A DNA stretch of 64,000 nt from Seiridium cupressi (lineage: Eukaryota; Ascomycota; Sordariomycetes; Amphisphaeriales; Sporocadaceae): positions 1 through 64,000 of the forward strand of contig JARVKI010000028.1 of the NCBI GenBank assembly GCA_036674765.1, read 5' to 3'. Each line of letters opens with the position of its first letter. Positions within the stretch are counted from its first letter, which is position 1. A program made the position numbers and the translations under genes. A model generated the notes under the pieces. It worked only from the letters and a program-made list of their open reading frames with translations. It did no database searches and was not told the origin of the DNA. Positions 58,294 to 64,000 of the stretch are shown here, one piece after another.

Positions 58294-61200
58294 CTTCCCA
58301 CCACAGTTGGGCGGAAGGCTCTCGCGGTTCGTGGTTCGAGAATGATCCTAGGGGCCATGCCTTATCCTGCAGCCAGCATCTCTTTCTTCCATCGCCGCAC
58401 TGCCGCGTGGGCGTCGCCCGAGGGTACTCGGCCCCTGTTCGGAGACGTACCCCGTGTGTGAAGACGACAGGAGGGCTGACGAGTTGAGCACCAGATCGGA
58501 ATCTACTGGTACGGCTACATTGAAGCAATTGCAAGACCCGGCTCTCTGGGCTCTGCTGGGTCTTGGACCGGTGGAGAGAGCTAGAACAGTCGGCGGAATT
58601 TTGGCAATTAAAACATTCGATATATCGAACGACAGCCTCCAGCGGCCGTGAGTGCGAACGGGGAAACCCCACAACCTGCGACTCTATATCACGCTTATGT
58701 ATCTAGTGGTCTTTCTCTTGGGCCTTGTTCCTTGGCGGTCCGGACGACCATTCTACTTGTATTCATCCATACTGCACCTACATAGGTAGCTCTTACAGGC
58801 CGTTACCGCATAGAGTGTAGATACAAACTACTGTTGCAGTTCTTGGTGTAACCGGAGCCTCTACTTCCAATGCTGGTGCTGAGGTAGCTGGGGCGACACG
58901 TGCTGAGAGTTCGTCTGTGCGCTCAATGCTTCCAAAGTACGGACCTGCAGTCTGCAAAGTCGCCCAACAGCACGACACGATCGTAGTGCTTATCCTCCCG
59001 AGTTAATTATGTATACTCGGCAGATCACTTACACCATATTGTCAGTAATCGGCTACTGCTGATCTCTGCCGATCACACTCTACAGTTTTCGTTTCCTAGT
59101 CAGCTGGCCGTATGTACACCAATTTCGCAGCGGCTCTTTGACCCCCGCGCGAGCCATCGGAACTTTTTTATCATGAGGCTTGCATGAAGAGCCCGCAATC
59201 TTGCCGTGGAAGCTCGTCCCTTGCTTCGAGAAGGTCGTGACTACTTTGCCAAGAGCTCTGCAATCTGACACATACTGGCGCAATGTCACCAACACACGCC
59301 GTCCCCCTTAGATGCAGGATGATGGCAGACTCACATTGAGTACCTCACAAAGCACCTCCTTCGAAATAGGGAGGCTCCAAAGCCGCCATACACGCGCGCG
59401 AGGTTCTAGTTCAAGCCTTGCATCGAGCTGCTTTGCGTTCTGCAGACAGTTTTTTTTCTTTTTTGGACTTCGATCCCACTCTGGGATAAGAGACTCCAGA
59501 TACAATCCCAGCACTGTTTCGTCCACGGACGGACGTGGTTGCCTTCTTCTGTTAGCGCGCCGCATTCAGTAGAACGCCGTTCTATCGGCGCATGTAATGG
59601 GGCGGAGGATATAGCGTCCTATCGAACATATTTCGGGGCTCAAGTGGATACAAAATCGCGAACAAACAGATTTCTACCCTGGAAGCTGGCAAGGGACGAT
59701 TGACAGCCTCCCTCCTTTTGCTGTTCATTTAGCAAAGGTAATCGACAACAAAAGAACGTCGACGAAAGCGGGCTCCGCGAGCTCGCACAGCAGCATGCAT
59801 ACACTTCGGCATGAACTAGCTGCTTCTAGAAAGCTTCTAGATACCGAGTTACGACGCGGCACCACTCCAGGAACAAATATCTATCTCAAGCAGGACAAGG
59901 CGTTTGTGTACTCAATTCCGACCAATACACCCATTGCCACAGCTTAATCAAAATACAATACCACATTGAAGTCACACATTGGGTCGTGGTATTTCTATCG
60001 TAGGCCTCGGTGCCGGCCGAATGCTCCAGAAGAGCTCGTCCTTGCTTTTAAGGTTCAGTGCGTGCGACACCTTCCTCTTCGGGACACCTTCCTCCATTCT
60101 TCTGGAAGCCAAGGTCAAGCATGCCAGAACCCATATCTCTGGCTCGCGGGATGTTGATTGCAAGGTGGAAATTGGGCCACGAGGCCGCATGCGTTGCATC
60201 GTGGGAGCAGCCGTTTTTGTTCAATGGCTTCGACTATGGATCTGATTCACGTCTAGCAGCGCCGCCGACGTGGGGGTTGCTTGTTTCTCCACGTCTCGTT
60301 CGGGTATACAGAGGCTCAAGCGCAGTCACCCAGTAGTAGCTTTCAATGCCTGTGCTGGAATCTGACAGCCTGCTTGCTTACGTGCTGCAGCTGAGGCCAT
60401 GGGCCTAGTTTGCGAGCTGCATTTGTACTCAAGCCACATGAGACAACCCCTTCATACGAGGCCGAACGGCTCGCTCAGCGTGTGGTCTCTAAGCTTCAGG
60501 GCTACGTACGAGGCAATGGTTCATGTGGTCTCACTATCCACTGTATCAACTATTCGTATTCTGCCGGCTGCCTATGATCCGCCATGCTGTACGACTGGAC
60601 CACGCCAATGAACTTGTATTTTCGCAATCTCGCCACTACACAGCTCGCCTAATCTTCACGGATCAGTCATACCCACGAATGTGTCTAGACGGTCGTATCG
60701 ACGATGATGTCTTACTCACGGGTCACGATACGATGTACCGTTCTAGAGAATTTGAAGTATGGTGCTGCTGGTGGTGTGTGAAAGCTCGGAGCCTCTGATC
60801 CTTCATTGTCCAGGGTTTTAATGGAGGATGCCGGATGCTACGTCTCATCGGGAAGGCGTTCGTGGAGTTCATTTTCCTTATATAGGACCACTGCCTCACA
60901 CGCAGTAGCGACTCGAGCGGCATTGCATATTGGCGCATGACGGGTCTCCCATCTGCAGCGATCCCGCAGCGTGGGGTTTACTTGGGTGACAGTACATGGT
61001 CCGTGGGGGGATCTGATGAGACCGACACAAACGGTTGACGCGTTTTGCGCGATTGTCTAAAGCAGTGTAGGTTAAGAACTGGGCTGATGGATTTATATCT
61101 TTACGTGGACACATGACGGACATGCAGACCTGTTATGAGGGCGGGTGCATAGGGTTCCCGACTATCATGTGGTTCTGTCTTGCTTCTCGGCTTCTCTCTC

Positions 61201-63551
61201 CTCCCTCCCTGCGTACGCAGACCGATATATACTGCATGGAGGCAGTTTGCAGCTGCGCTGCACGAGTTATTGGGTACTTGCTTGTGGCTTGCTTCGCTGT
61301 TCTACCACAGCCAAATTGATCAGCCCAACATATCAAATTCAGCCGAGGAGGTGGTTTGATTCGAGGTTTGGCAGGGAGTTGCATGGACACAACCTTTTTG
61401 GCGCAGGGTCGACGCAACACCGTGATGCCATACTAAGAGCTGGTGTGCTGGTGTATTAGCATGGACGTTGTACTGAGTCACACCGTCCTGTCGCGACATT
61501 GTTTGCACTGGTCCTGGGATCAAGACTACAAACCCAGATACCCGCACATATACTGCAGGCAAGAGGCTACCTATGCCAATCCCCGCCTGTTACAGTGTCA
61601 GAGAGACCTGAGGTCATGTCTCGTGGGCGTAGCTAGGCTGGCGCATGAATGGCAGCACATCTTCTATGATCTAGGTATTCATAAGTCGATCAGGCTTTCC
61701 GAGAAGTGATTTTTGCGAAACGACACAAAATATGACTACAGGCTTGGAACCACATTTGAGCTTCATGTTATCTGGTTGTATTCAGCCGCTTGTTGGCCTA
61801 TATTTCTGTGGGCTGCCTAAGAAAGTAATGGGCGTCATTGCATCGTGCTCTTCTTCATTTGCGAATTATTTCTCGAGGTAATCTGACGGGGTTGAAGGAG
61901 TTTGTTAAGCTCTGCTCGACCGAGACCTTGCTACATATACACATCCGTAATTTGATTTGGACTTCTATTATTGTTGTTATACCACGAGCAATACCGGACC
62001 GAGCAACCTGTATTTCGAAGGCAAACAATATCCAGTGATGGAGTTTTCATACTCAGGTACATGCATATCTCAACATCAAATGTGTCCATGTACACAGACA
62101 GACTAGCGTTTACATTCATCTGACCAGAATAGACCATAAGTACTCAGTGCATGACTTATCACAAACAGTACCCGGTGCGAGCATAAACCTTCATAGGTGA
62201 TCTCTTTACAAAAAAAAATTCGGTGCAATGAATGAGTCAATACTCGCACCGCTATATCAAGTGTTGCCACTGGTTGTGCTAAATCATTCCGGCCATGGCT
62301 TCTGGCTCGGAGGGGGGTCGGATCCGTTAAAACATCGTCATATGCGGGATGAAGCTTGTTCTGCGTGCGATGATGTCGCCATGCGTCGAGCCTGCTAGCG
62401 CTGCGAATGGCGATCGTCAGGGGTAACAATTGACGATCCGGAGAAGAGAACCAGACTCTTGGAACACCAATTAGCGATCGGTTTTGGAAAAGGGTTTTCC
62501 AACTACGTATCACGCAAACACGGCAACAAGTGCAACCACAGGTGACTGTCGTTTACCCCTGGAAAGCTTTGACGTCAGGTGTCGGTTGGCGTTCTCGAAT
62601 CATTCGCGACAGGGCAAAGTTGAAAGGGAAAAAATTATGAAGCAGCCTCCCCTAGCTCTCTGAAATGACATGCTAGCATGCCCCCCCTGGCACGGATATT
62701 ACCTGCAATCATGCAGCGCCCTTGGCCCGTTCTGTCATAACGCCTTCATTGGCAGCTGGGCCAGCGTGCTCCTGGACCCGTTCCTGCGCACGTGGGCCCC
62801 ATTTCCGGAAGCCTCCCGCGAACCCCAGGCCCTCGTCTTCTGGGACCAGGTTACAGGTTAGCAGCCCGCTTGGTGTGTTCGCTGATTCCTTTGCATACGA
62901 GCGAGCCAAGGACCTTGGCTCAGCACAGTAAGCCACGGCCCAGAGGGGAACGGTGCTAAACTTTGCCCAGGGCTACTGCCTTTTGCAGGAATACAGCATC
63001 AACAAGGCCCATATCCTGCACAGTAGCGGAGTGTATGCGCTGTCGTCAACTTCTCACCGTCAATTCCTCACCGCTATGCTCTGGGCTTCAGCGCTCTTTA
63101 GGGCCTCACCGCATCGACAAAATCCCCTGTTGCCCTTGTGGAAGTGGCAGCCAGCGACAGGCATTCAGGGCATCGCTTCTGCACTGTGGTCCAGAGCCCA
63201 GTCGAAGGGAACGCTGATCCTTTCGGCGGGGCAACGACCCCTCGCACTGGGTCTGATGGAGACGATAGTTTCCAAAAATCCACCCAGTGCTCAAGGTTGC
63301 CGGTATTGGGGCTAGAATCGTGACACGAAACCGACTCACGATATGCCGCGGCCCCGCTATGCCGTCGGCAGAGACGACATACCTAGTCCGCCTAGCATGG
63401 CTCGGATGCTTTGTTGACTCTCACCAAGGTGGATAACTTCGTCTGAGCTATCATGCCGCGCTCCTGGGTGCTATGTACTGTAGCTGGTAGTTGCCGATAG
63501 GGACAAAAGGCGGTGATGGTGGCTGGATGTCCAACCTTCTTGGCCACAAAG

Positions 63552-63585
63552 TTTTTTTTTTATTTTATTTTTTTAGTTTTTTTTT
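63552..63585. repeat. T-rich low-complexity tract
   Basis: Successive T homopolymers of up to nine or ten bases broken only by single A, AG or similar, in intergenic DNA. Confidence 0.85.
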
Positions 63586-64000
63586 CCGCTGGTGAGGGAG
63601 TCTCAACTGAGTGGTATCTAGGGTTATGGGTTAATGTGTCACTTGTGGTGGTTTCGCGACTGTTGCTACTGTAGGATGAATCATTCATTCATCAAAGCGT
63701 GAAACGTAGATGACGAGAAATTCCCAATTTTAGGGCTGTCATCGTCCCATCAAAAACCTGGAAAGATGGCCTTATCTCGATGTGGGAACTTCTAGAAGGG
63801 TGATTCCACTTGGTAAGTACGTCTAGGAGCCTCCGGATGTTGTCCCGTCGACTAGCTCGTGTCATCGTTAAAGGGGGCTGCTATTCCCAAACTGACCAGG
63901 TGGGATGCCGAACGGACGTAAATTTGGAAATTTCAACCCGTATCGTCCCGTCAATACTGTACAAAAGAAATGGAGTTTATGGATGACCCTGGACAATAAT

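Larger units (their letters stand above)
56811..64000. other. Long gene-free stretch upstream of the RasGEF gene
   Basis: 7.2 kb to the window edge without a gene I can support. The first 1-2 kb are likely promoter and leader of the RasGEF gene. Present are five ATGTACAT/TACATGTA-type palindromes at 57671-58293, a 7-base tandem repeat (57958-57978) and an A/T homopolymer-rich patch (63552-63585). Open frames at 57.5-58.7 kb lie on both strands at once and lack motifs. Confidence 0.5.

Noticed and set aside
57496..58672. Overlapping open frames of 120-180 codons on both strands
   Set aside because: They occupy the same GC-rich DNA in several frames, include tandem repeats, and show no family motif or splice logic.
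1..64000. Search for a novel multi-gene system, transposon, biosynthetic cluster or CRISPR array
   Set aside because: Genes are mostly conserved single-copy eukaryotic families with no shared pathway. No terminal repeats, transposase or polymerase motifs, or regularly spaced repeats were found.

Overview
The window is nuclear DNA from a filamentous ascomycete (Pezizomycotina), most likely a Sordariomycete. This rests on short spliceosomal introns (mostly 50-120 nt, GT..AG with CTAAC/CTGAC-like branch sites), gene families restricted to filamentous fungi (DUF4211 and DUF6594 proteins), and a G-protein beta subunit of 359 codons ending in the LKIWAY tail. There are no bacterial, viral or organellar features, no rRNA, no tRNA I could support and no CRISPR array. 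About 18 genes in 64 kb is sparse for such a genome, and several intergenic stretches are 4-7 kb long.

Layout. 1.0-3.5 kb: secreted copper amine oxidase (+). 4.7-6.7 kb: serine palmitoyltransferase subunit 2 (-). 9.2-11.7 kb: acetoacetyl-CoA synthetase (+). 12.5-13.4 kb: RanBP1/Yrb1 (-). 14.8-16.7 kb: conserved-looking single-pass membrane protein of unknown function (-). 19.3-20.2 kb: phosducin-like protein (-). 26.9-28.3 kb: G-beta (-). 32.6-34.0 kb: adenosine-deaminase-like N6-methyl-AMP deaminase (+). 34.5-36.5 kb: nuclear DUF4211 protein (-). 37.1-40.6 kb is a small accessory patch: a two-exon small membrane protein, a short-chain dehydrogenase pseudogene with four in-frame stops, a DUF6594 membrane protein with a GC-AG intron, and a possible 73-residue protein. 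41.3-42.5 kb: Rae1/Gle2 (+). 42.9-44.4 kb: secreted SGNH hydrolase (-). 45.1-45.8 kb: GNAT acetyltransferase (+). 47.1-48.1 kb: disordered hydrophilic protein (+). 52.9-56.8 kb: Cdc25-type Ras exchange factor with SH3, WW-like, REM and RasGEF domains (-). The last 7 kb and the 48.1-52.9 kb stretch hold no gene I can support.

How they fit together. Three signalling genes are present: G-beta, a phosducin-like protein of the family that folds or assembles G-beta-gamma, and a RasGEF. All are on the minus strand and all sit beside long gene-free DNA. The others are housekeeping genes (sphingolipid synthesis, nuclear transport through RanBP1 and Rae1, N6-methyl-AMP salvage, acetoacetate activation) plus secreted enzymes. 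I see no biosynthetic cluster, transposon or defence system. The most unusual material is the 37-41 kb patch and the coding-like decayed segment near 22 kb.

Exon coordinates were worked out by hand from splice signals and reading-frame continuity. Multi-exon genes are listed from start codon to stop codon, with exons given in the evidence.
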